64,000 nucleotides of DNA from Tolypeutes matacus (lineage: Eukaryota > Chordata > Mammalia > Cingulata > Chlamyphoridae), in NCBI GenBank assembly GCA_026826555.1, contig JAKSZT010054334.1:32225556-32289555 (forward strand). Direction: 5' to 3'. Of the stretch, positions 11,801 to 23,106 are shown in pieces. Under the pieces are notes generated by a model that was given only the letters and a program-made list of their open reading frames with translations, did no database searches and was not told the DNA's origin. Each line of letters opens with the position of its first letter. Within the stretch, counting starts at the first letter, position 1. The translations under genes and the position numbers were made by a program.

Positions 11801-13285
11801 AAGGTAGTCCTTTTTTGAATACATGTTTCCCCACTTGTGCTTTCATGTTGCTTACTGAACAAGAGCTAAAAACCCCACAGCAGTTTTATTCAAATTTGAC
11901 ACATGTATCTCTTTTTTCGAAGACAACTTTCATTTGTGTAAATAATTCCTAAAATAGGCTGTAGTTGCTTACCTCTATTACTTATGTTTTGAAAATACCA
12001 TATGGCGATAGGATGGAAATATCTGTTTTTTGCCCAATGTATTTGCCCTGTATTCTTTTATTTCCCCTTTTTTATTCAAGTTTGTTTTTCTGCCCACAAT
12101 TATACACAGCTTTTAGCCTTATATATGTACAAAATCTAAGAGTGAAAAAATTGAAATTAAATTACTGGCAACACCCTATAACTGCAGCCTTAACTCATCT
12201 ATACAACCAACCCTCCCAAAAGCAAAATGCAAGAGCACAGCTGGGCCTTGCCCTGTGCCCAGAAGGTCAACAGCCTTAGGCTCTGTCAGACCTGCTTAGT
12301 TTCTAGAGCTCAACCTGTCCAGAGAGCTGCCTGATTTCAACCCACTAGAATCCTTTCTCAGGGCCTGGACTGGCCACACCCCAGTTGATGTCAGTTTTTG
12401 AGTGCTTGTGGTAGAGAACATATGCTGTGGATTAAATGGTTACTTTCTCTATATATTCTCAGTAATTATGTTGCAAAAGAATTTTTTCGGTTTTGGGTGT
12501 TTGCTGTCATAAAAGTGGCTACTTGAGTAGTCATATTGCGCCATAAAAATTTGTTTTGGTCAGGCAGTATTATATGATATTCACTCAAAGAATTCTCTGG
12601 TAAAGCCTTTCTTCCCGTAATGCTGTATTTTTTTTTGTTGCTAATCTCATGTTATATATTTTTGAATATCTATTAGTGTAGTAATTGGATGGATACAGAT
12701 AGTATTACTTTCTAGGCACAGAAAGCCCTTGCTGTTATAATCCTGCGTGGAACAGAGACGGGGAAAATTTGGAGAGCTTTGGGGGAATCTTCCCACTGTC
12801 ATCGGAGACTATAGAAGCTGAAAACTTATTCTACCACGATCATACCTGCTGGTTTGACAGCAAGGAATTATCTTATATATGCTTATCATATATGGTTTTC
12901 CCAATAAATCCTGGCTGTGATGTATATGTGTATACTATATGTAGATATGTATTCACTATTTTATATGACCACACAGAGGGTATACATTTTGACCAAGAAT
13001 TATAATAAAAAGCCCCCTCCACATATTTGAAATTAAAAAAGGAAGAAAATGCACAAAAGCCTGTTGTTTTTCAAATTCTATGTTTTGTAATAGTATTCTC
13101 TTTATTTTGAGATTAATAAGCAAACTCATAACAAAATATAAAAACAACTCTACCCCCTAAAAAACAAACCAATGAACCTAAATGGCGACCATTTATTGTA
13201 AAATATGAAATAAAAAAAGTAAATGTAAAAAAAATCCTTCATTTCATAATCAGGTGTCCACTAATATTTTACGTCTAGGTATCAG
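8880..13285. other. Repeat-poor flank of the CpG island
   Basis: About 4.4 kb with no interspersed repeat that I recognise, unlike most of the window. It holds AT-rich stretches with TAAT and TTAAT motifs (for example 9870-10250), a poly(C) run at about 10430-10443 and another at 11000-11008. It includes no convincing coding exon. The absence of repeats beside a promoter suggests conserved regulatory sequence, which is inference. Confidence 0.4.
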
Positions 13286-13289
13286 GACT

Positions 13290-13480
13290 GATTTAAGTGG
13301 CAGAAATATTTGGGTTTGAGTCAGGCCTTCTTGTTTACTAACTCTGGATGACCTTGTTCACATTTCTCAAACTCTCAGAGTCTCAGTTTTTTGTCTGTAA
13401 AATGGGAAGAATAGTAAGTAGGTTAGAGAGCTGTAAAATGAGATAATGCAGGTAAAACCCACTTTGTAAATTATAACATA
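13290..13480 (-). mobile_element. MIR-like ancient SINE
   Basis: The plus strand reads TGGATGACCTTGTTCACATT, then CTCAGAGTCTCAGTTTT, then TGTCTGTAAAATGGGAAGAA, then AATGAGATAATGCAGGTAAA. This is the reverse complement of the MIR body. Clear but diverged. Confidence 0.7.
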
Positions 13481-13713
13481 CTGGTGTGGCAACTGATTTG
13501 ACAGGAAAACCACTCAACGCTGCACTGCGTTCCCCCCCCCCAAGGGGATGAACTTTGCAGTTTCTCAAAGGGAGCATGTATATTACACTTATAGGAAAGG
13601 AATTTTTGAGTGTGGGTAGAAAGCCTCTGGTAGTCTAAGGTCATGAATTCTGTTCCTGTCTCACCAGAGACTTGCTCCATGACCTTGAGAAAGTCACTCA
13701 TAAAAAGTTTCTA

Positions 13714-13805
13714 AGGGGGAGTGGATGTAGCTAGTGGTTGTGTGCCTGCTTCCAATGTGGGAGGTCCTGGGTTCAATTTCCCCGCACCTTCTTAAAAAAA
13801 AAAAA
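13714..13805 (+). mobile_element. DAS SINE monomer with 12-bp target-site duplication
   Basis: The tRNA-like head AGTGGATGTAGCTAGTGGTT is followed by CCAATGTGGGAGGTCCTGGG, GCACCTTCTT and a run of A. The duplication AAAAAGTTTCTA is exact at 13702-13713 and 13806-13817. The host sequence on the left (13640-13701) reads like the end of another MIR. Confidence 0.9.
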
Positions 13806-13819
13806 AAAAAGTTTCTATG

Positions 13820-14565
13820 TAGCTGGTATAAAAGTTACTGACTATTAACATTTATATAATGCAGGTAAAGTATCTGAGTTTTGCAAAAGAAAACAATTAC
13901 AGAAAAAGAAACAGTTCATATTATTTTCTAGTCTGTCTATGATAAAGATCAACCATTATTATTTAGAGATTATAAAGCTCCAGGCTACCTCTTTAATGAG
14001 TCAACTGAAACTTCTATCAACCGATCATTAAAAATGCCCTTACTTTTTTTTAATCATTAGATTTGTGATGTACTGTAATTTAGAACAGTCTATTGAACTG
14101 CAAATCCCCACTTAAGCCAAGGTTCTGTTGATTAAGCTATGTCTGATTTATGGCACAAGTTAGACTCAAACATTGTTGCAACACAACATGTATTGCTCTT
14201 GATTAACATTATCCAGAGTGCACAATAAAGAAGGGAAGATGATGGAGATCATAAATGGTCATTTGAAAAATTATGGAACACATTTTTACTTATATTCACA
14301 CATCTTTCTGCCACATATATTTAAGAACAATATTAATTCATATAATTTTTCCCCAGTAACATTTTTTCTAATTAATAATAAAAAGATATTTTTTTTCACA
14401 ATCTGCCTAACCACTACTAATCAAAGAAATTGACTCAAACTAGCTTGTCAGTATAACTCGTTTTATGTTCTTTCCATGTCACTTACACATTGCTTAGCTC
14501 CTATTTAGGCTTCAAGTATCACTGTAAACATCACTTTCTATGTAACTTTTATTTATCACCTCTTG
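13820..14565. other. AT-rich DNA, nothing recognised
   Basis: No repeat family or coding exon is identifiable. The 71-codon frame at 14218-14433 is low-complexity and AT-driven. Confidence 0.35.
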
Positions 14566-14569
14566 CTTT

Positions 14570-14790
14570 AAGAATACTCTAGGTTCCAGTCTATATTCTG
14601 TGGCCCCATAGCACATTCAGGTGTAATTGCTCGTTGATTTGTCATTGTCCTCTCCCAATAATAAGCCCCTTGAGAGCAGGAACTGATTCTTCTGCACAAT
14701 GATTTTCCTGGCATCTAATACAGTACCTAAAGTAATGGCTGATACACTCTAAGTATAAAAATATTTAGTGAAAGAATAAACTGTGGAATA
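14570..14790 (+). mobile_element. L2 3' end
   Basis: Reads AATAAGCCCCTTGAGAGCAG, GAACTGATTCTTCTGC, CTAATACAGTACCTAAAGTA and ATATTTAGTGAAAGAATAAA. This follows the order of the L2 LINE 3' end ('gctccttgagggcagggac ... cagtgcctggcacata ... aaatatttgttgaatgaat'). Confidence 0.6.
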
Positions 14791-14995
14791 GCAACCATGC
14801 AGTCCATATGGCTATCCTTTCAGTCTGTTCTTACCTAAGTCTTTTCATCTCTAGCTAAATCTATTCAATTCTGCCATTCCTTAAGTCACCATATTTCCTG
14901 AATTCATTAATTAGCCTCTTGCAAAAAGAAGCTTATGATAGTAGAACTAAGAGTCCAACAGTGCTAGATTTGAAACTCCACACAACCCAGTTTTT

Positions 14996-15224
14996 TAAAA
15001 TTTTAATTAAAATTTTTTTTTGAGGTCCCCGGGGGCTAGGGACTGAACCTGAGACCTCGTATGTGGGAAGTTGGTGCTCAACCACTGAGCCACTTTGGCT
15101 TCCCTGTGTTGGTTTTTAAGTTTGTTTTGCTTGTTTGTTTTGTTTCTTCAGGAGGCACTGGAGCTGAACCAGGGACCTCCCATGCGGGAGGCGGGCACTC
15201 AACTGCTTGAGCCACATCCACTCT
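14996..15224 (-). mobile_element. Dimeric DAS SINE with 15-bp target-site duplication
   Basis: Two tRNA-like units on the minus strand, each with the GGTCCC/CCTCC-type box B region (plus-strand GAACCTGAGACCTCGTATG near 15046 and GAACCAGGGACCTCCCATG near 15165). A TTTGTTTTGCTTGTTTG-like linker separates them. The duplication CACAACCCAGTTTTT is exact at 14981-14995 and 15225-15239. Confidence 0.92.
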
Positions 15225-15374
15225 CACAACCCAGTTTTTAGCTGTCAAACTGGACAAGTTACTTTTCCAAGTCTGTTTCCTCATAAGTAAAAACAAAAAC
15301 AAAAACTACAGCCAATAATGTCAACATTCCAAAATGTTTTTGAGAATTAGAAGGTGGTAAGGTTTGAAAAACGT

Positions 15375-15605
15375 ATAGTATAGAACCTTGCGCATGTTTA
15401 GTGCTCAATAAATATTAGTCTGCTCCAGTATGTCAACGCGTCTCTTAAAATGAAACATTCAAAATGAATGGTAGCAGCAAAAGAAAAGAGCTACCCTTTA
15501 TTGTGCAGATACTATAATACAGATGTTAGGTACTGTGCTTTACATGTGTTAGTGTCTTTAATGCTTTTTCTTGAACAAACAGGCACTGGTAGTCCTTGCC
15601 TTTTA
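15375..15605 (+). mobile_element. MIR/L2-class fragments
   Basis: Bases 15380-15425 end in TTTAGTGCTCAATAAATATT, an L2/MIR-like 3' end. Bases 15485-15605 carry GAGCTACCCTTTATTGTGC and TTAGGTACTGTGCTTTACAT, typical of the MIR 5' half. Both are ancient and diverged. Confidence 0.5.
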
Positions 15606-16018
15606 TTTGACTTTCAGATTATTGACATTTAAAATTTTATATGTGGAAACCACTAATGTGCCTTTTATATACTGAATTTTGACTTGTGAATATCAGTTAG
15701 TGAATGAATTTTTTTAAAGCTGTTGTATGATGGTGTTACCTGCCAAGTACCAGTTCACTTGTGCCACGGTGACTTTACCACCTTTGGGGAACATTTTATT
15801 GACTCTCGTCTTTCTCCTTTTAATTAAATGAAAAGAAAAGGGAAAACAAAAATGCTGCTTCTAGTTATGAGAAACTTAGGGCTTATTATGTAGATATACA
15901 ATTGTGACGAAAGAAATCATTTGGTGTACTGAAAGTGGTGAATCTTTAGTGAAAGTGCTTAATGGAATTAAGCTTATGAATTGTGAAAAATAATAAGATT
16001 ACAGAACATACAACATGC
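15606..16018. other. Unique-looking AT-rich DNA
   Basis: Nothing recognised. Confidence 0.35.
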
Positions 16019-16031
16019 TATATGTCTATTT

Positions 16032-16511
16032 AATTTTAATATATTTTATTACAGAAGTTGTGAACTTACAAAACAACCATGCACATGTGTGGAATTCCCG
16101 TACAACACCCCTTCACCAACCTACCACACTGTTGTGGAACATTTGTTACAGATTATGAGATAATATCATCAGACTGTTACCACTAACTATGGTCCATAAC
16201 ATATATTTGGCATATTTTTTCCATATGCCCCTATTATTAACACAGTACATCTTTGGCATTGCTGCAAGAATATTATAGTACTGCTGTTGACTATGGTCCA
16301 TAGATTACATTAATTGTATTTTTCCCACGCTTTGCCACATTCCCATCACCCTGCAATAGTGCTGTGCATCCATTCTAGTTCACAGAAGGACATTCTTGTA
16401 TTTGTACTAGTAACCACAATTCTCATCCACCTCTGAATTCACTGTTATTCAGTCCCTAGATTATTCTCTAGCTTTCTTTTAATTGACGTTTATATTCCTT
16501 GACTACCCTTT
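16032..16511 (-). mobile_element. 5'-truncated L1 3' UTR insertion with 13-bp TSD
   Basis: Minus-strand L1 3' UTR of the same family as copies at 18.2, 22.3, 46.1 and 58.0 kb. The plus strand shows AGAAGTTGTGAACTTACAAA, AACATTTGTTACAGATTATG and ACTAACTATGGTCCATAACA. The duplication TATATGTCTATTT is exact at 16019-16031 and 16512-16524, so this is a complete, short, 5'-truncated insertion. Confidence 0.88.
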
Positions 16512-16524
16512 TATATGTCTATTT

Positions 16525-18145
16525 TTAATGACTGTTTAATAGATTGCATATAATCCTGGATTTTATAATTTTCCTTTTGTTTCTGGAAATGGATCTCCTA
16601 TAAAACATACATCTGTTTCCTTTCCTTTTACATTTTTGACTTTTGTACAAACTTTCAGGAGTGTATTATTTATAAAAATGAGATTCCTTCATTTATTTTT
16701 TATTCAGCAATATTCATTGAGTACATACTTAGAAAGCCCTTGAACAGATTCTTCTGTTTTGTTCTTATCTCCCTCCAGCATTGAATATGATATTCCAGGT
16801 TTTATTTGTAGTAGGGCACAAATGGGAGTGTTGTATAAATAACTATTGTGTTTATAGAGGCTGTATTATTTTGTTGCAGATTATATTGTTATACTACATT
16901 TTTAATGGAATTATGCTTTAATACATAGCCAGTTCTGTGTTTGTTGATATATGCACTAAAACAAATTGAGACTTAATACAAAAAAATAATTTAGAAGACA
17001 ACTGCTACAGGATGCTTGATAGTAGTGATAGTACATTAATAAATTCTGGCCGACATGCGTTGTGCTGTTTGGTAAAGCTGTTAAAGTTTAGAGGCTTAAT
17101 AAAAGTAATAAATATATTATATTTACAAAAAATGCCTTCTTTACCCATTTGACTATACTTATTTAGCTCCTACTGTGTGAATGGAACCATAGTACATGGT
17201 TGTCATCAGATAGGGGAGTTAAGACTTGTATAAGAATATTATAATTCAAAATAATTTGTGATAAGTGGACACGTGCTTAAGCAAAGTACATAGACTGTCA
17301 AATGTTTCAGGGCTTTGGAAGATAAATGGCAAAATGTTTTCGTGGAAAAAACTTTAAAATTTATAGAAAAGAAAATGCAAAGCTGCAAACACATGATAGC
17401 AAATTACAAACCTATTTTGGCTGCTGTGGTGATTTTACCCCTACTTTTCTGTTATTTTTTTTTAAAGCTGATGGCTTTATGGTGTTTTGGCAAACTTCTG
17501 TCATTTGCTGTTATCAACCAGAAAATTTTCTTGTCCAAATTGGGATCCTGGGATCTTGGTCAGGGAGACCTACAGTATTATGAGTTTAGAAAAAGTTTAT
17601 TTGGGCTATGAAACCAAAACAAAAATAATGATGACTTGTAATAAAATAAAAATTACACTTTATGTGAAGCTGTTTAAGGAAGTTCTTTCATATAGATGAA
17701 GGGATTTGATTTATAATATTTTATCAATGATGAGAATTTTAGACTTGATCAAAATGGAGAAAACTTTTTTTTGGTAAGAAAAATGGAAGAAAAAAATAGA
17801 TATATTTTACAGAAGTTCAGAGAGTCAGGTCAGAGTCAACTGTAGTTTATTGGATGTATTGCTTGAAGGGATATTTAAAGTGGATGTTTAAAGGGGTGAC
17901 ATCCCCTGGAATGTGTATCCATTTTTCTGTTTTAAATGCAAGTATGAGAAACTTTAGAACACAACAAAAAGAAAATTAACTTTTTATGAGTCTATAAAGA
18001 GCATTAATGGAATTCTTACTGCATACTCAACACTTGACTAGATATAATGGGGCTATCCCAATGCTCTAGGTTGAAGCAGTTACCTTGTGTTTTATTTATA
18101 AATAGCTTGATAATTAAGACAGTTTAGAAGACTTGAGAATTATGG
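16525..18145. other. AT-rich DNA, no gene recognised
   Basis: Contains two overlapping plus-strand frames of 98 and 85 codons at 17315-17611. They share no recognisable domain and have an AT-rich, chance-like composition. Not supported as a gene. Confidence 0.4.
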
Positions 18146-18149
18146 GGTA

Positions 18150-18227
18150 ACAAAGAAATTGCTTTGTGCTAAGTGGTTTACAGAGTGCTTTTAGTTTCAT
18201 TCTCACAGTTCCCTAAAGTAGATACAT
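18150..18227 (+). mobile_element. MIR, left half (split by L1)
   Basis: Reads TTGCTTTGTGCTAAGTGGTT, GTTTCATTCTCACAGTTCCC and AAAGTAGATACAT, which is the MIR 5' half. Its right half resumes at 19377, after the L1 insertion. Confidence 0.7.
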
Positions 18228-19376
18228 TTTAAAAAAGATTTTATTTTATATACCACCCCCTTCCCCTCCCACACTTTACCCCATTAACAAAATATTTGAT
18301 TAGTGTGGTACATTTGTTACAATTGATGAGCACATATTGGAGCATGGCTACTAACCATGGTCAATAGTTTACATTATAGTTTACACTTTGCATTGCACAT
18401 TTTTGTAGGTTTTGACAAAATGTATAATGGCCTGTATCTGTTATTCCATTGTCCCAAAAATGCCCCGTGTTACACCTATTCTTCCCTTTCCCCCTCCTTA
18501 GAACCTCTGGTGGCCACTGCCTTTATATCAGTGTTACAAATTCTTCCATTGTTAGGATAATAATGAGTCTACTTTAGTCCATAGTTACATTCCCACCTTA
18601 TGTTTGTCCATTCCTCAATCTTGAGAATTTTAGGATGGTGATGCCCACTCTGTTTCTGATTGAGGGGGGGCTTAGATCCCATGGGGAAGATGGATGGAAC
18701 TGTCTTGCTTGCATTTGTAGATAACTGTTTTTTTTGGAATGGGTGTTGTCCATCATTATCCTTTTGTTAGTTGGCTTTGGTGAGTCCGATGAATTGGAGA
18801 GTGGGTGTTGGCTCAACTGGCATATGAACAGTAAGAAGATTTAAGTCTCTGGTATATATATATTTAATGGGTATAGTGCTAATTATAGATTCAAATAGAA
18901 GTGGCAGAGGAGCCATGTGTAGAGAACCTATAAATGAGTCTGATAACTCTGTTACACTGGGGAACATATATTTCAAGATAAGGCCCACTGACAGGGTGCT
19001 GAATTTCTGAGATTGTCTGCCCTGCCTATAGTGTCTAGATGTCTCTGGAGCCCTCAGGAGCATCCCTGCTTGAGGTACAGTTTACTATGGCATTCAATGA
19101 GAGCCTCTTGAGATGTGCATAAGTGTAACCTCTGGAATGACCTCCCGACTCACTTTGAAATCTCTTCGCCATAAAAACTCATTTGTATTTAATATTTCCC
19201 CCTTTTGGTCAAGGTCTTTTTCCAAATACATTGCTAGTTGGTGCTTGGTAATAATCCCTTGGTGCCAGGGAGGCTCATCCCTGGGAGTCATATCCCATGC
19301 TGGGGGAAGGTAGTGAGTTTATATGCTGAGTTTGGCTTAGAAAAAGGCCACATTTGAGCAACAAGGAGGCAGATGG
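18228..19376 (-). mobile_element. L1 3' UTR insertion (xenarthran-type)
   Basis: Minus-strand L1 3' UTR beginning with the TTTTAAAAAAGATTTT tail on the plus strand. It continues through ATTAGTGTGGTACATTTGTT, GCTTAGATCCCATGGGGAAG, CCTCTGGAATGACCTCCCG and TCATCCCTGGGAGTCATATCC. The same string of landmarks appears at 49.4-49.8 kb and 59.4-60.5 kb. A short direct repeat, GATACAT, flanks it (18221-18227 and 19377-19383). Small frames inside it are not genes. Confidence 0.85.
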
Positions 19377-19525
19377 GATACATATTAATGATTTTATTTA
19401 TAAGAATATTAAAGTCAAGAGAAGGTAGAATAACTAGGTTATTTCAACAAGTCAGAACTAGAACCTGTTTTCCAAAACCTGTGTTTTCTACACTTCATCC
19501 CACTGCTGCCTTTCTAATTTTCATT
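19377..19525 (+). mobile_element. MIR, right half (split by L1)
   Basis: Resumes the MIR sequence: ATTAATGATTTTATTTATAAG, AAGTCAAGAGAAGGTAG, CAAGTCAGAACTAGAACC, CTTCATCCCACTGCTGCC. It fits directly onto the fragment ending at 18227. Confidence 0.7.
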
Positions 19526-19799
19526 AAATTGTTACAAGCCAGAAATTATGCACTGAACTACTAACTGCCTCCCCCAAGGGAGTTTGAAATAAATGAAAAT
19601 AGAGGGAAAGTTCAGATTGCACGCCGGAGGTGTCACCTTCTACTGCCTAGCTCATGGGAGATGTTAAGTAAATATTATTGGATGAATTCTTATCTCCATC
19701 CAAAATGCACATACAGAGGCATGATTTATCTTATGACCTAGAGAGATCAACCCAGTCAACCCTAGGTGAGATTGTGCATCAGAGACATCCATATTCTGA

Positions 19800-20295
19800 A
19801 GAAAATTAGTTTATCACTTACCTTATGCCAGAGATTGTGCTAGTTCCTGAGAATACAAAGGTGAGTTAGATATAGGGACTTTGTCCTAAAGTATAGGCAG
19901 ATCAGGAAACATAAAGGAAAAGCCACATTAGCGTATTCTGGTTTAGTTAATTTTCTTCATTTACATCTTCAAGCTATTATGCCTAAAGTAGAAATGCCCA
20001 AGATACTTTTACACTTAGGTTTTAGCCTCATTTGAGTAGTTTTAAGCTTATCAGAAAACATTTTCTCCCTGTAAGCATGTGATTTTGTAGTTTTTTTCCT
20101 TTCAAAAAATGTATATTGCCCCACATTTATTGCACATATGATGTGTATAATACATTTTAAAGGTATTATCTCATTTAATGTTTACAGTCAATTCAGAACT
20201 AGGTATATGGTGAATTTATTATTACTTTGTGACTTCAATTTTCAAAGGAAAACAATAAAGCTGTAGGAAATTAAGCATTGTTGTGCAGAAACTCA
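19800..20295 (+). mobile_element. Ancient L2/MIR-class fragments
   Basis: Bases 19800-19900 (TTACCTTATGCCAGAGATTG, then GAATACAAAGGTGAGTTAG) and 20110-20290 (TAAAGGTATTATCTCATTTA, then AAGGAAAACAATAAAGCTG) look like two separate old fragments, the second a MIR. The first has an uncertain family name. Confidence 0.45.
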
Positions 20296-21382
20296 CTTGA
20301 TGGGGCAGTGTTTACAAATATCTTTAGAAAGTTGGTACATTTTGTATGGATACATTTTAAACTTTATGTTTTAGTGAAATCTTTTCTCTTTTTTTACTTA
20401 GATTCCCTTCTTCTAGCCTAAAACAGCATTCTTTTTGCCTGTAACCCATGCCGTAAGAGCTAGTATGCATCCTTTTTATATTTTTCATGTTCATAGATGC
20501 TATGAACTCATAAACAGAATTTGTCAGTGTTTACAAAAATGGGATCATTTTATGGAAACTTTTAATCATCTTTCTTTTTTCTTTCAGTTTTGCCTGAGAT
20601 TATTCCTTTTACTCAAATGCTATATGCTATAGCTATAGTCTTTTTTTTTTTTTTTTTTAATATTGCATGGTATTCCAAGGTACGGTTATTCCATAGTCTC
20701 TTCAACCATTCACTTCTTGGTGGACAGTACTATGTTTATAGTTTTTTAGGCACTAAAACCAGTGTTGCAATAAACATCTTTATATAAAGGTTCTCAAAAT
20801 ACAGATGTTTTTAGTTTTCATAAATGTTGTCAGAGTACTTTCAGAAGGCTATGGCATTTCACATTTCTACCAGCAATGTAGGGCTAATAATCTTTCCCTG
20901 AAACTTCATCAGCAATAGTTCTTAGAACTTTTTCCAGTCTGCTAGTTTTATATTGATCTCATTGTTACTCTAATTAGCTTTTCTTGACTCTAGTGACTTT
21001 GAACATCTTTTCCTGTATTTCTAGGTCTGTTGGAATTGCTCTTCTAAGAATTCCCTTTTGGTATTTGTCCATTTTTCTATTTGTTTGTATTTCTTATCAA
21101 TTTGTAGGAGTTCTTTATATATTATAATTATTAATCATTTGTCTGATATCTGCATTGCAAATATTTTTTTCAAAACTTGATATTTTATTTCTTTTGTTCA
21201 AGAGATTTTTTTATATACATTTCAAACCTTTTGTATGTACTTAAATATTATGTTTCTATAACATTAAAATTTTTTATTTAACCATATTGGCCATATCCCT
21301 CTTGCTGTCTCTCATTTCCTGTTTTAAGGCCTTTCTATTGATGAAATAGACATGTAATCTCCTATACCTAGATATAATATTT

Positions 21383-21392
21383 NNNNNNNNNN
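21383..21392. other. Assembly gap (10 N)
   Basis: Ten N directly abut the left edge of a DAS SINE. The SINE's A-rich tail should lie here, so the gap probably hides a poly(T) tract on the plus strand and possibly the target-site duplication. Confidence 0.98.
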
Positions 21393-21668
21393 CTCTCTGT
21401 GTCCATTTGCTGTATGCTCTCTGTGTCTGCTTGTCTTCTCTTCTCGTTTTGATCTTTAGGAGGCACCAGGAACCGATCCTGGGACCTTCTGATGGAGAGA
21501 AGCACTCAGTCGCTTGAGCCACCTCAGCTCCCTGGTTTGTTGTGTCTCTCTCTCTCTTTTTTTGTTGTGCCGGCCAACTCACTTTCACTTGGAGGCCCCG
21601 TGAAATGTACCCGGGACCTCCCATATGGTAGATGTGAGCCCAATCGCTTGAGCTACATCTGCTTCCCT
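21393..21668 (-). mobile_element. Dimeric DAS SINE
   Basis: Minus-strand dimer: the plus strand shows GAACCGATCCTGGGACCTTC and ACCCGGGACCTCCCATATGG as the two box B regions. Each is followed by the head complement (GCTTGAGCCACCTCAGCTCC and GCTTGAGCTACATCTGCTTC). The linker is CT-rich (TGTGTCTCTCTCTC). It is inserted in the old L1. Confidence 0.88.
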
Positions 21669-22245
21669 GATTTTACCTTTCATGCATTTGAAATTGATTG
21701 TTGTATATGTTATGGGAGATGCTTTGCTCTTATTTGCTTTCAGATGCATTGCAAGTTCATTGTTTCAACACCTTTTCTGAGGGTAATCTATTACTATCAG
21801 TAAATATTCATTCCACATTTATCCTATCTCTTGTTCTCATCAATACTATGCTAGTACCCTGTTTTTTTTTTCTTTTATAATTTTCTTTTTATTCTTGGAC
21901 ATGTATATAATGTTGACATGGAAGGAATATTTTATTTACTGTGCTTACCTCCCCTGGGCAAAAAATGCACAGAAATCATCCTGCAAGTATAATTAGAATT
22001 GCATTAAATTATTGGGATAAATAACATATTAAAGTTATTTTTAGTGTATTATATATCTGAGTCAATAACATGGATTTTTTCCATTTGTTTACATCTTATT
22101 TTTTATACTTCAAAAGTACTTTAATATTTTATTTGTAATGGTTTTCATTTTGATTAAATTTGTTTCTAAGTACTTCATAAGATTTTGGCCTTTTATAACA
22201 GATGATTTTCTTTTTTTGTTGCCTGTTAATCTGGTGAATTACGTT

Positions 22246-22515
22246 GATTTTTTTTTTGGGGGGGGGGGTTCAACACAGACTTTATTTATTTTTAAAGTTT
22301 ATTGAAGTATGTCATTCATACATGAACATACATACACTGTAAGTGTTCAAGAAACATCGTGAACTTAGAAAACAAGCATGCATAGCATCATACAGGGCTC
22401 CTGCATATCACCCCCCTCCCCAAACACCCTGCATTGTTATGAAACATTTGTTAATAAATCATGAAAGAGCATCGTCAAAGTATTACCACTAACTATAGTC
22501 CGTATCTTCCTCTCC
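22246..22515 (-). mobile_element. L1 3' UTR fragment
   Basis: Antisense L1 3' UTR with the landmarks TTTATTGAAGTATGTCATTC, AAGAAACATCGTGAACTTAG, ATGAAACATTTGTTAATAAA and TACCACTAACTATAGTCC. It is homologous to the copy at 16.0 kb and inserted in the old L1. A T run plus G run at 22240-22268 marks its tail and may be unreliable. Confidence 0.75.
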
Positions 22516-22519
22516 TATA

Positions 22520-22985
22520 CATTTTTAAAAAGGATTTATTTATTTATTTATTTACTTTTATCCATTTTTACCCCCTCTCCCCCATTTTTGCTGTTTCTGT
22601 GTCCATTCACTGGGCAACTCTCTGTGTCTGTTACCTGTCTTCTCTTCTTATCCTTCTCCTCCTGTCTTCACTGGGATTCGATCCTCAGTCTCCGATGTGG
22701 AAGAGAGGTGTCCTGCCGCCTGTGCCACCTTAGTTCCTGGATTTTCGGTCCATCTCGTCTTGGCTCTCCCTTGTGTCCCTCTCCCGTTATGTCATCATCT
22801 TGCTGCTTGGCTCGCGGGGCCTGGTGGTGCACCCACGCGCAAGGCCTCGTGGCCCACGCACCTTCTATATTTTTCTTTTTTTAATTTTTACCATGAGGTT
22901 CCAGGGATCTAACCCAGGTCCCTCCATATGGGAGATGGATGCCCAACCACCGGAGCCACATCCATCCCCCTGCCATATCTTTTAA
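22520..22985 (-). mobile_element. Composite DAS SINE (two copies)
   Basis: A dimeric-type unit occupies about 22530-22740, with (ATTT)n tail, CTGTGTCCATTCACTG linker and GGGATTCGATCCTCAGTCTC box B region. It is followed by a CpG-bearing linker and a second, shorter DAS copy at about 22868-22975 (GAGGTTCCAGGGATCTAACC, then CCGGAGCCACATCC). The second may be a nested insertion; its boundaries are not certain. Confidence 0.75.
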
Positions 22986-23077
22986 GGTTGACCAAAGATA
23001 CCCAAAGTTACAGTTTTTTCCCATACAGGATGGTTGTATAATAAATCAGGCTTAGTTTATCACCAGCATTCTAAAAA

Positions 23078-23106
23078 CCAGACCTAGGGAGAAAAACTAG
23101 GTCTGG
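23078..23106. repeat. 10-bp perfect inverted repeat
   Basis: CCAGACCTAG and CTAGGTCTGG are perfect complements separated by nine bases (GGAGAAAAA). It lies within the old L1 region, where this sequence is not an obvious L1 motif. Confidence 0.7.

Noticed and set aside
17315..17611. 98-codon plus frame with a hydrophobic centre
   Set aside because: AT-rich chance frame. An overlapping frame of 85 codons exists in another phase, and no family or promoter is recognised.
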